Shown piece after piece: positions 34,285-42,840 of a stretch of DNA of 64,000 nt. The notes beneath the pieces are model-generated. The model saw only the letters and a program-made list of their open reading frames with translations, was not told the origin of the DNA and did no database searches. Origin of the DNA: Pectobacterium araliae. Its GTDB lineage: Bacteria > Pseudomonadota > Gammaproteobacteria > Enterobacterales > Enterobacteriaceae. The stretch covers positions 2,790,001-2,854,000 of the forward strand of contig NZ_AP028908.1 in NCBI RefSeq assembly GCF_037076465.1, given 5' to 3'. Position 1 is the first letter of the stretch. Each line of letters starts with the position of its first letter. The position numbers were made by a program, and so were the translations under genes.

Positions 34285-34749
34285 TTATTCAAACATTCTG
34301 AAAATATCCTGATAGCTAGACACAATAGTTGGTGAACCTAATGATTCAATCATACCAGTTGGAAGATGTTTGATTGTTTCTTCTCTCCCGACAGCTAAAC
34401 AATCTCCTTCACCTCCCCAGAAAAGAGCAGAAGATGTTATTTTTAATATATCACACAGCCCTTGCCAAAACGCATCATAACCCGGAGGTCAATTTACAGA
34501 AAACCCAGATAACATCGGCACATTATCAATAAAGATAATATCAATATAAATTTCCGTGCTACTAATGGGTAAAATATTATATTTACCCGCATCTGGATTT
34601 TCATACTCTAGTAAAACATAACACATATTTTCTTCTATATTATAAGATGAAACGGCATCACCAAAAGCGTCAAGAAAAACTGATAGAGGAAAATATCCAA
34701 CCTCACCATCATCATGCGTTTGTAAAAATATATCCCAACTCATAATCAT
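34285..34749 (-). pseudogene. Immunity-like protein with an in-frame stop
   Basis: From MIMSWDIFLQTHDDGEVGYF the frame reads 86 residues to a TGA at 34489-34491. It then continues without a frame change for 67 residues (PPGYDAFWQGLCDILKITSS, through FWGGEGDCLAVG, to DIFRMFE). A single CGA-to-TGA change would explain the stop. The 154-codon product resembles small immunity proteins found behind polymorphic toxins, but no named family is certain. No matching toxin gene is adjacent now. The terminator lies after the distal stop, which supports one original gene. Confidence 0.75.
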
Positions 34750-35128
34750 CCTTAAAAGTGGTTATTAAAATCAGTGATGATAATATTTATTTCGCACCAC
34801 TTATATATTATATACTTTCATTGACAACATCAATCAGCAAGAAACTACGTAAACAGTATACGCCTTAATTTAGTCAGGAAGCCCTGACGGTGTGGCCTAC
34901 TACGCCCTTGTGGGTCATTCCGGCAGCACGCTGAGGATGCACATTTATGTAACAATAGAACATTGAGGTAACTGATAATGGTTCAACCAAAAAGAATCAA
35001 ACACCGTTTTCCTCCCTAATTCAAACAGGAAACCTTTGATCTAAAGTGCCAAAGCTGGACATTGGTTATTCTGAATGGTTGAATCTTGTTTGCCTTACCC
35101 TATTTGCAAATAAACCACGGAGAGCCAA
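34750..35128. other. Region between IS scars, with an orfA-like remnant
   Basis: No intact gene. From about 34978 the plus strand reads MVQPKRIKHRFPP, a stop, then FKQETFDLK, which resembles the start of an IS3-type OrfA with one stop. The stretch 34880-34975 has higher GC and may be the IS end or another relic. The remainder is unassigned. Confidence 0.4.
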
Positions 35129-36181
35129 GTGGCACACTATTGGTGGCGAGATTTACTTGATCGAAATAATGTCTGGCAGGGGCTGGAGCTGATAGTTCAA
35201 GGTCAAGCGCCTTCAAAACAAAGTAGTATAGAAATGCTCAGTGGTCACCATGGGCGTATGTCGCTACAGCTTCGGGGCAAAGCGCTTTTCTGGGCCTCAA
35301 TGCTAAAAGATCACTCTGGCGTTTGGTTGGTGTTTAATGCCGATCACCCTGACCAACAGGGTTTATTATCTCCTGTGACCTCAGTTGAGGTGGAGTCAGT
35401 GAAAAAACAGGGCGAGCAGGCATGGGTAAACGAATGGTGTCGCTATTTCGCCCGGCAATTGATGCGGACGTCTGATCCGTTACTTCCTGAGCGCCGCTGG
35501 TTGTTAAGACCCATGGCATCCGTCAGTCGTCATGCACCCTATACCGTTCAACAGACAGCCACCGTCGAAAACTGGCATTTCCATTCGCCAGCCAGTACTG
35601 GAAATATAGGATGTGATTGGACGCTTTATGGCGAAGATTTCCCTGATTTAACTCATCCTCAAAAAGTGAGTCTGGTGGACTGGTGGTGGGGCGGAAACTT
35701 ACTGTTAGGACGTTACTCGGTAAAAACCAATACAGGGCGTCTGAAATGGTGGCGTAAAAAGTGTCGTGAAGGCACGTTGCCGCCAGTGTTGGTCTGGTAC
35801 GTTGCCGGGCTCGCATCATTTGTAATCCTTGACGGTCACTACCGTCTACAAGCCGCAATGGAGGAAGGCATCCCGCCGTTATTTCTGGTACTCAGCGAAC
35901 TTAATGAACGGACGTTTCCCCCTGCACCTGAGCATCAGGAACGCATTCTCCGCGCACTGGAGCAACAACAACGCACGAACCCGAAGTGTAGTGTTGAGGG
36001 GACCAACCAGACGTTAATCAATCTCTATGATACCCGCTATCTTTATGCAGCCACTCACAGTCGGGCTGTTCTCGGTAAAGGTGAATCTTGGGTGCGAGAC
36101 GTCAAAGCTTATTTGCATAAATATAACTGTGAGGAAAATCTGGAAAAGATCCTTAACCGCGTGTCCACTATTGCTGGGTAA
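35129..36181 (+). CDS. Unknown protein with a ParB-like DGHYR motif, 3' end replaced by an IS end
   Basis: This encodes 350 residues from a GTG preceded by GGAGAG. I do not recognise the family. Near residue 235 is ILDGHYRLQAAMEEGIPPLF, similar to the DGHHR-xxAA motif of ParB/Srx-like nuclease or NTPase domains. Before it lies WWWGGNLLLGRYSVKTNTGR. The last codons (VSTIAG and stop) belong to the IS end at 36163-36186, so the true C-terminus is missing. It converges on the Wadjet operon but is separated from it by an IS4 fragment. Confidence 0.55.
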   Translation: MAHYWWRDLLDRNNVWQGLELIVQGQAPSKQSSIEMLSGHHGRMSLQLRGKALFWASMLKDHSGVWLVFNADHPDQQGLLSPVTSVEVESVKKQGEQAWVNEWCRYFARQLMRTSDPLLPERRWLLRPMASVSRHAPYTVQQTATVENWHFHSPASTGNIGCDWTLYGEDFPDLTHPQKVSLVDWWWGGNLLLGRYSVKTNTGRLKWWRKKCREGTLPPVLVWYVAGLASFVILDGHYRLQAAMEEGIPPLFLVLSELNERTFPPAPEHQERILRALEQQQRTNPKCSVEGTNQTLINLYDTRYLYAATHSRAVLGKGESWVRDVKAYLHKYNCEENLEKILNRVSTIAG

Positions 36182-36186
36182 GATCA
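36163..36186. repeat. Solitary IS3-type end, direct copy of 20606-20629
   Basis: A 24-bp string beginning GTCCACTATTGCTGGGTAAG is identical to the IS3 end at 20606-20629 and in the same orientation. Here no orf is attached. It lies exactly between the broken 35129 gene and an IS4 fragment, so it is a recombination or deletion scar. Confidence 0.85.
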
Positions 36187-36475
36187 GCTTGCTTATAATC
36201 TGCTGCGTTATCAGATGATTAAGCTGGCAGGCCATCTGAAAGAATATAGACCGAACCAGCTGAACGTCACCGAATCGAGCGGTCTGGTTATGAGAATGCT
36301 GATGACATTACAGGGCGCCTCAGCGGATCGAATCCCGGAACTGTTGCGGGACCAGGGGAATTTGACGCCGTTGGTGAAACGCCCAGCAAGAAGAGAAAGA
36401 ACCTTCCCGATAGTAGCGAAGGAAAGGCCGCAGAAATATGGAAAAACCAGGAAAAACAACCAGTCAGTTGCTTAA
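36187..36475 (+). mobile_element. IS4-family transposase fragment (C-terminal part)
   Basis: The frame reads QLAYNLLRYQMIKLAGHLKE and on through NVTESSGLVMRML to KNNQSVA and stop, the C-terminal end of an IS4-family transposase. The N-terminal and catalytic parts are absent. It begins directly at the IS3 end. The sequence following the stop (TAACTGACTGGCATTAC) may be the IS4 right end. Confidence 0.7.
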
Positions 36476-36512
36476 CTGACTGGCATTACCGTCCAGCTAA
36501 ATCGCTCGTATC

Positions 36513-37487
36513 TTATATTGTTACCGTTTCTGCCATCGGATTACCTATCAATCTCTGTATCGCTGCATTAAAACGGTAATCCACGACCAGCACTTCCTGT
36601 TCGATCCAGCGCTGTTCCTGCTTTAATTGCGTAAGTTGAGGGCAATCCGGTGCTGTATCCCAGGCATGTTTCCCAACGCCCATCATATTATTAACCTGGT
36701 GTGCTGACGGCCAAAAGTCCGGTAGCCAAATCCGGCAGGGCCGGGTCAGTGAGTGAGATATTCGTCGGGCAATAGACAGACCATTCGGATCAAGATCGGG
36801 AAAATGTACCCACGGTATACCCTGCCCGTATTGAGAAATCCACCGACAGCAGGGTAGATAATTCAGACCTGGGGCAAAGATCAGTATCAAACCATCGACA
36901 AGCGGCATATCAACATACGCGCCTAAGTTCTCGACGGTCATGATCAATCGCGCCGATAAAATATCCACTGAGAGCAAATTAAGTAGCATTCGCTCTGGCA
37001 GACAGCACTCCGAGCGCCACTGGCTCTCATCATCTGCAAACAGAACGTTTTCCCTATTATTGCAGGCAAACGTTAGCTGCATCTCCGTCCCCTGGCTGCG
37101 GAGCCGTAAGACGTCATCATGGGTGACAGTCTGTCCTTTGATTAAAGGCAGCCCCAGACCTGCTTTACTGTTGCCCCGCCATGCCGATGCTGATTTATGG
37201 TGGATACTTTGCAGGCGGCGAGGAATAGCCGGATGATTCTCTTTTCTACCAATGACCTGTTGTTGTATCTGTTGCTGCACCTGCGTGAGCAGGATTTCCA
37301 GGCGATCACTTTCTGCCAGCCGCCAGCGATTGCGAGTAGAAGGGATGATAATACCAAGTTCAATCAGATAATCTCGTAGCAACTGTTCCTTGGCATTTTC
37401 GGCCATCATTTGCCGTTCTTTTAATTGCTGAAGAATATCGTCAAGTTCGCTGGCCGGGAAACCTAACTGAAACAGTTCGTTATGCAT
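36513..37487 (-). CDS. jetD: Wadjet system protein JetD (Toprim-type nuclease)
   Basis: This encodes 324 residues. The last third has a Toprim-like core: Glu186 in MTVENLGAYVDMP and Asp231/Asp233 in VHFPDLDPNGLSIARR, the metal-binding residues expected in JetD. N-terminal helical domains (about 1-110) probably contact the SMC complex. JetD cleaves circular DNA after extrusion by the JetABC motor. The start overlaps the jetC stop by one base (TAATG). It is shorter than many JetD proteins and its motif reads FPDLDP rather than the WGDLDP I expect, so it may belong to a divergent subtype. Confidence 0.78.
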   Translation of the reverse strand: MHNELFQLGFPASELDDILQQLKERQMMAENAKEQLLRDYLIELGIIIPSTRNRWRLAESDRLEILLTQVQQQIQQQVIGRKENHPAIPRRLQSIHHKSASAWRGNSKAGLGLPLIKGQTVTHDDVLRLRSQGTEMQLTFACNNRENVLFADDESQWRSECCLPERMLLNLLSVDILSARLIMTVENLGAYVDMPLVDGLILIFAPGLNYLPCCRWISQYGQGIPWVHFPDLDPNGLSIARRISHSLTRPCRIWLPDFWPSAHQVNNMMGVGKHAWDTAPDCPQLTQLKQEQRWIEQEVLVVDYRFNAAIQRLIGNPMAETVTI

Positions 37488-40400
37488 TATAGTGTTTTCC
37501 CCTCGTCACTTTCAGCATTTTCCGCTGTAGCCAGATAGCTATCAACGTCAAACGGTAACTGTTGGGCGTCGCGAATCCCGGTAATTTTCACCTGATGACG
37601 CGTGACACTTTGCCCATTGTCTCCCGTGCTTTCAGTCCTGACTGTGCGTACCAGTTGGTAACCTGTGCCAGTAATTTTCCCTAACGTTTCCGGGGCCGCA
37701 ACCAGCATCTGGCACCCAGTTCTTACGGCCAGCTCGTGGACTGTCGTCTGAGAGGCGGCATCCAGACGGGAAACCTCGTCCATCACCAGTGGCAAAGTGA
37801 AAGGCTCTTTATTGCCGTGAGAACTGCGTCCCCAATGTCTGAGCACGGCAATCAACACCGCCAGCCCGGAACCGATTCGTTCCCCGGTTGACAAGCTAGA
37901 GGCGTTCAATAGTTCAAACTGCTCCGCACCGCGACGCTGTATTAACGTTTTTACATCCAGGTAGTTACGGTGATCCAGCAAATGTGAACCATCAATTTCA
38001 TGTTGATTGATTTTTTTATACAGGCCTGCCAGAGCTTCGGTAACGGTTCCAGCCGTGGAAAAGAGATCGTCCATGCCATAACCACCTGATTTCAAAGCAT
38101 TCAGGGTATCCTGAAAATGTTTAACCGTCCTGGCCTCCAGACGCACACTGGCAACCTGCCCAAAGCCAATTCCGGTAAGTTCAGCACTTAATCGGCTTAT
38201 CGCGCGTTTTTCATCGTTGATTCGGCGCGATAACGCATCGGCAAGCTCATCACGACGCATCTGAAACGCGGCTTCGGTTTCAGCCAGCATCCTTTGTGCA
38301 TCTTTCGCCGCCTGAGACAACGCCAACAACATTGCACGGGGTTGCGTGGTACGCTGAATATCCTGTCGGGCGCGACGGCGAAAAAGAGCCACGGCGCGGC
38401 TATAAAGCGTGGTACAGATTTCAGCGACGTCAGGAGTGTCCTGACTACAGGATGTTAACTGCTGCATGAAGGGATCGGCTGAAGAAATAGAATATTCGAT
38501 AGCAAGCCGAGTCAGTTGAGTCAGCAACGGTTGATCGACCAGCAAAAAGGTTCCTGATGATGGCGCGTTGCCATTTATCAGGACTTCGCGCATTGCAGGT
38601 TCCAGTTCACCATAGGAGCCATCGGCTTTTAATGCAATTATAATTCTGTTGCGCAGCTGAGTGATTTGTTCAATTTTTTCTGTCAGGGCAATGAGTTTGT
38701 CATTTTGATTTTTCAGTTGTAATTCTTCGTTTGAGCGTTGGCGATGCATCTCAGCATTTTTTACATTGCACTCTTCTACGTTGTTATTCAGCTTTTCAAG
38801 TTGGTTCTGTAAATGTGTTAACTGTAAAGCAAGCTGGGTTTCCAACCCTGGAATATAGGGAAAAGGCAAATTATCCAGATTATTTTTAGCTTCATCGCGA
38901 TTCTGGCGATGGCGAATAATAGCGGAATCCATTACTGAAAAAGATGCATCTTTTTCAGCTAACTCTCTTTTTGCATGACTTAGTTCATCTCTAATGCGTA
39001 CTCCGTCCTGTTCCAGCCGTTTTTGGTCGTCTGATAAGAGGGTTTGCTCTTGTGCTTCATCTTCCAGTATTTTCTGAGCATTAACATATTCTGGGTTAAG
39101 ATGAGCCCGCACACTGTCTAACTGTTTCACCCGCCGGAGTCGTATCGCAGAAATTTGCCAAGTTTTCTCGTTCTTCTCAACCTGCTGGCGTACCTGTTCT
39201 ATATTCTCTGGGTATTCTTCCCGTAGTAATGGACACTCTTTTTTTATCTGGCTAATTAACGGATGATAACGTTTGAAATTACGCCCGGCGGTTTCAGCCC
39301 GCGTTATCTGACTAGCAATATCAGCCAATTCCTGAAGAAGATCCCGAAACAGGATTTTACTGTCTGGCTCACACTCCTGCAGTACCAGCATGAGACCCCG
39401 GCTTTTTTTCCACTGGCTGGACACGCTTTTGCATTTTTCTGCAATGTCTGTCAGGGCAGTAAAACGATGATCGCGCTGTCGGCGAGCCTCCTCCAGCGGC
39501 GGCTCGTTATTCCAGATAAATGAGGGGGCAGCGCTGACACCCTTAAGATGTTCTCTGCTGCGCTCGAGGTCTTCAATCTCACGTTCCAGCGCCTCACTCT
39601 TTTCTTCCGCCTGTTGGATCTGTTGGTCCAAGTGAATGATTAGCGCCTCGCGGGCTTTATCACCTAATACAGGCTCTGAACGTATCTGGCTGATACGACG
39701 GTACCGTGGTTCATCGATAACACACCAGGGGGGAAGGATACTCTCCGATGTATTATATTCGTCGGTGATATCGTTAAAGAGTAATTCCGACTCAAACGGC
39801 TCGTTGCGTAAAACGTCCACGGGTTGGGTGACACTGATCAATATAACGTCGGGAAGCGGCCATTGTTCACCGTATTGCGAGAGCAATAGCCTAGCGGCAT
39901 CATCGACATCACCATTGATCAGTATGGCAAACATTAACGGCCCTAATGCCGCCTCAAAATATCCGGCATCCTGTACTTCGGTATCGGCGTACAGTTCAGC
40001 AACCGATATTCCCGACACGTCGGCGGCAAGAAGCCGTAAATACTCAAGACTCCCAGCTTCTCTTCCGCTCAGTTTGTTACGCCGCTCCCGGCACTGTTTG
40101 ATTTCTGTTTCGTAGCTAACAATTGCTTGTCGAAGTGATTTAACGTGTAACACGTGATCAAGAATAAGTTGTTCGCAGCGTTGCGGTGTCAAGTCATCAT
40201 CAGGAAAAATGGAGCGTAAATAGCTAACCGATGGCTGATATTGGTGCCACTGCTGACTCTGTTGCTCATAGCGTGCAATATCGATGTCAAGCTGCTTAAT
40301 TTGTTCCTCTACTTCGATTTGACGTTGCGCTAATTGTTCCTTTTGTTCATTTAAGTGCAATTCTTGCTCTTGTTGCACCGCCAGTTGTTGCGCAAAATCC

Positions 40401-42070
40401 TCATCGCTCAATGGTAACGATAGCATGCCTGCATCACGAAGCCGCTGCTGAAGGCGCCGCTGCTTCTGATGATCGCTTTGTAACGTCTTTTGATGCTGTT
40501 GTCGCCCGCCCAGTTGAGCGTCTTCGAGACGCCATTTTTCCAGTTGAGCGCATCTTTCCATAAACCAGTGCTGAGCGTCTGGAGGAGAGATGTCATCCTC
40601 CAATTTTCGCGCGCTGTTTGCGGCGAAAGTATAAGCATCCAAAATATCCTGATGGGATCGTAATTGACGCTCTGCATGGTTGAGAGCATTCACCGCCTCT
40701 TTTTCCTGATTTGCCAGTTGTTCAATGAATGCGCTTAATCCCGAAAGCGTAAAAACACTATTCCATTGACTAATCTCATCATAGAGTTGTTTTGCGTGGT
40801 TATATTGCAATGCCATTTTCTGAGCATGGCCATAACGCATATCGGCATTAGATAACTGTTTGGCTATGCGTAGCTGGCTTTCTTCATTCTCGCTTTTTTT
40901 TCTTTCCAGCTCATCAACTATACCCCGCTGGAGTTTGCTTGCTTCTTCCGCACTATCTAGCTGGGGTTCAAGTTTATTAAGTTCGCCAATTGCTTTTTGT
41001 TCTTGATCAAAATAAATCCTACCGTCATGGGCACATAACCGTTGGGGCTCAATACCCTTAATCTGTTGTTGCGTTATTGACCGTTCCGATTTGATGGCGT
41101 CTTCTTTGCGTCTAAGCGTACTCAGGGTTTCCGCAATTTTTTCCAGTTCACGTTCAACCCGGTATTTCTCTCTCTGAACGGTAGTGCGTTCTTCATCATT
41201 CATCGCCAGTTTTTTTTCAATAACTGACCACGTATTGGCTGAAAATGATAAGGTTAACGTCAGTAATGAATTAAAAAATTGATAATCTTTTTGGTAACTC
41301 TCAAGGTCTTGCTGCGTGAGCCTGACTTTGACCATGGACTCATGCACCATATTCACTACGGAATGTATATTCCCGCGTGTATGAGCCATTAAATAAGCAC
41401 TGAGATGTTTTTCTATCGATTTATCCAGACGCCCGGCCATTGCTGAATGAAGGATCTGAGCCAGGCGGTATTTATCGTCGGACGACTGACAGGCTCGTGG
41501 TAAAATACCATCCTGAAACAGTGCCAACATATAGGCATTTGAGTCTTTAAATGCCTGAATGGCACACCCTAATAGTGCCGCTTTATCGCGCAACTGGTCT
41601 ACCGTTACTGGGTGAGCCACTTGTCCTTTACGATCAAGTAAGCAATCTAGCGGGTTAACGCTATCAGGAAGCGTCAGACAAAATAGCCGGGTATCTAATG
41701 TCGTTCCTGTCGTTTTTTCAGCCCGAACGACGTACAGATGCCGCTGGCCTGTCCCTCGAGCCTCGACCTCCAGAGCAACGATACTAGGCTGTCCTAGGCG
41801 TGGAAACATTTCACTGTCTTTTATTGATGTTGAAACCTTAAAATCATCCTTAGTCCCTAAGCTAATGTAGCGAATATCAGGGATCTGGCTGAACATAAAC
41901 GCACCCAACAAAGACGTTTTCCCCGCGCCATTATTGCCCAACAATGAAACCGTACCGCCATATTGCCGCGATGTACGCAGTGCGTGAGGATTCACCAGAT
42001 TTAACGTTCGGGCGTTAATGCCATTAATGTTGACAATACTGAGGCTGCGTATCAGAGGATAATGGTTCAC
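37487..42070 (-). CDS. jetC: Wadjet system SMC-like ATPase JetC (MukB-like)
   Basis: This encodes 1527 residues. Walker A is GNNGAGKT (45-52). Long coiled-coil arms flank a hinge-like region at about 660-750 (SYLRSIFPDDDLTPQRCEQ up to PDVILISV). The C-terminal head has the ABC signature LSTGERIGSG (about 1393) and Walker B LPLVMDEVSRLD (about 1426) with catalytic Glu. It resembles MukB/MksB and is the DNA-translocating motor of the defence complex. The length is close to MukB (about 1490). No frameshift is seen. It overlaps jetB by 4 bp and jetD by 1 bp. Confidence 0.9.
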   Translation of the reverse strand: MNHYPLIRSLSIVNINGINARTLNLVNPHALRTSRQYGGTVSLLGNNGAGKTSLLGAFMFSQIPDIRYISLGTKDDFKVSTSIKDSEMFPRLGQPSIVALEVEARGTGQRHLYVVRAEKTTGTTLDTRLFCLTLPDSVNPLDCLLDRKGQVAHPVTVDQLRDKAALLGCAIQAFKDSNAYMLALFQDGILPRACQSSDDKYRLAQILHSAMAGRLDKSIEKHLSAYLMAHTRGNIHSVVNMVHESMVKVRLTQQDLESYQKDYQFFNSLLTLTLSFSANTWSVIEKKLAMNDEERTTVQREKYRVERELEKIAETLSTLRRKEDAIKSERSITQQQIKGIEPQRLCAHDGRIYFDQEQKAIGELNKLEPQLDSAEEASKLQRGIVDELERKKSENEESQLRIAKQLSNADMRYGHAQKMALQYNHAKQLYDEISQWNSVFTLSGLSAFIEQLANQEKEAVNALNHAERQLRSHQDILDAYTFAANSARKLEDDISPPDAQHWFMERCAQLEKWRLEDAQLGGRQQHQKTLQSDHQKQRRLQQRLRDAGMLSLPLSDEDFAQQLAVQQEQELHLNEQKEQLAQRQIEVEEQIKQLDIDIARYEQQSQQWHQYQPSVSYLRSIFPDDDLTPQRCEQLILDHVLHVKSLRQAIVSYETEIKQCRERRNKLSGREAGSLEYLRLLAADVSGISVAELYADTEVQDAGYFEAALGPLMFAILINGDVDDAARLLLSQYGEQWPLPDVILISVTQPVDVLRNEPFESELLFNDITDEYNTSESILPPWCVIDEPRYRRISQIRSEPVLGDKAREALIIHLDQQIQQAEEKSEALEREIEDLERSREHLKGVSAAPSFIWNNEPPLEEARRQRDHRFTALTDIAEKCKSVSSQWKKSRGLMLVLQECEPDSKILFRDLLQELADIASQITRAETAGRNFKRYHPLISQIKKECPLLREEYPENIEQVRQQVEKNEKTWQISAIRLRRVKQLDSVRAHLNPEYVNAQKILEDEAQEQTLLSDDQKRLEQDGVRIRDELSHAKRELAEKDASFSVMDSAIIRHRQNRDEAKNNLDNLPFPYIPGLETQLALQLTHLQNQLEKLNNNVEECNVKNAEMHRQRSNEELQLKNQNDKLIALTEKIEQITQLRNRIIIALKADGSYGELEPAMREVLINGNAPSSGTFLLVDQPLLTQLTRLAIEYSISSADPFMQQLTSCSQDTPDVAEICTTLYSRAVALFRRRARQDIQRTTQPRAMLLALSQAAKDAQRMLAETEAAFQMRRDELADALSRRINDEKRAISRLSAELTGIGFGQVASVRLEARTVKHFQDTLNALKSGGYGMDDLFSTAGTVTEALAGLYKKINQHEIDGSHLLDHRNYLDVKTLIQRRGAEQFELLNASSLSTGERIGSGLAVLIAVLRHWGRSSHGNKEPFTLPLVMDEVSRLDAASQTTVHELAVRTGCQMLVAAPETLGKITGTGYQLVRTVRTESTGDNGQSVTRHQVKITGIRDAQQLPFDVDSYLATAENAESDEGKTL

Positions 42071-42840
42071 AATGGTTCCCCTTTATGTGTCTCGGAAGTA
42101 AATAAATCGCCCGTTGTATCCATGTCGTCTTCGGCAGGGAAACGATCGCTCTCTGCCAAATCGTCATCTACACCATCCCGCGCCATCTCATCAATATTGA
42201 CCAGATACCCCTCCGATATCAGTTCGGCCAATCGTTGTGGTATTTCTGACTCTTGCTGTAGGCCTCGTAGCGGCTCAATAAAGCGATAGATCGCGGGCGT
42301 TGTCTGGAAGGATTGTCGATCTCTGGATAGCTGAATAAAGGCATAACGCTCGAAGACTATAAGCGCCTTTTTAATTTCATCCTGGATTTTAGATAAATCA
42401 TATTGTGTCTGTTGACCGGGACGACGGCGAAATAATTCCAGAAGTCTGGTTTCGGATAATTGATGGCTCATTCGCTCCAGCAGTTGGTTCGTTGTGAACC
42501 ATTCTGTTTGACTAAGCTGTTTTTCGAGCTCCATTGCAACGATGAGTAGACCAGTGACCATCTGCAACTCATTAAATCTCTCTACGGGTATTTTACCGCG
42601 CCGCTGAGGTAGTAAATAATAAACAGATTCATTAGAAAGGCATAAAGATAAAGACAAACAAGAGTAGTATTCGCAAAGTGGATCAAACGCCTGATTAACA
42701 AACGAATACAACATGTAATCCGAAGGTAATATATTAACACCTTTGCGTAACTTATAGTCAACAAGAGGAAATAAAGGTGATTTCATAACATCCAGAAATG
42801 TATCAAATCGGTCATTTGGTGTGTATTCAAGCTCAGTCAT
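42067..42840 (-). CDS. jetB: Wadjet system protein JetB (MukE-like)
   Basis: This encodes 257 residues. It is a tandem winged-helix type protein, as expected for MukE/MksE/JetB: SPLFPLVDYKLRKGVNIL, then VNQAFDPLCEYYSCLSL, FNELQMVTGLLIVAMELEKQ and LLERMSHQLSETRLLELFRR. The C-terminus is acidic. JetB binds the kleisin JetA and the DNA. The stop overlaps the jetC start by 4 bp, and its start overlaps jetA by 8 bp, so the subunits are produced in fixed ratio. Confidence 0.82.
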   Translation of the reverse strand: MTELEYTPNDRFDTFLDVMKSPLFPLVDYKLRKGVNILPSDYMLYSFVNQAFDPLCEYYSCLSLSLCLSNESVYYLLPQRRGKIPVERFNELQMVTGLLIVAMELEKQLSQTEWFTTNQLLERMSHQLSETRLLELFRRRPGQQTQYDLSKIQDEIKKALIVFERYAFIQLSRDRQSFQTTPAIYRFIEPLRGLQQESEIPQRLAELISEGYLVNIDEMARDGVDDDLAESDRFPAEDDMDTTGDLFTSETHKGEPL

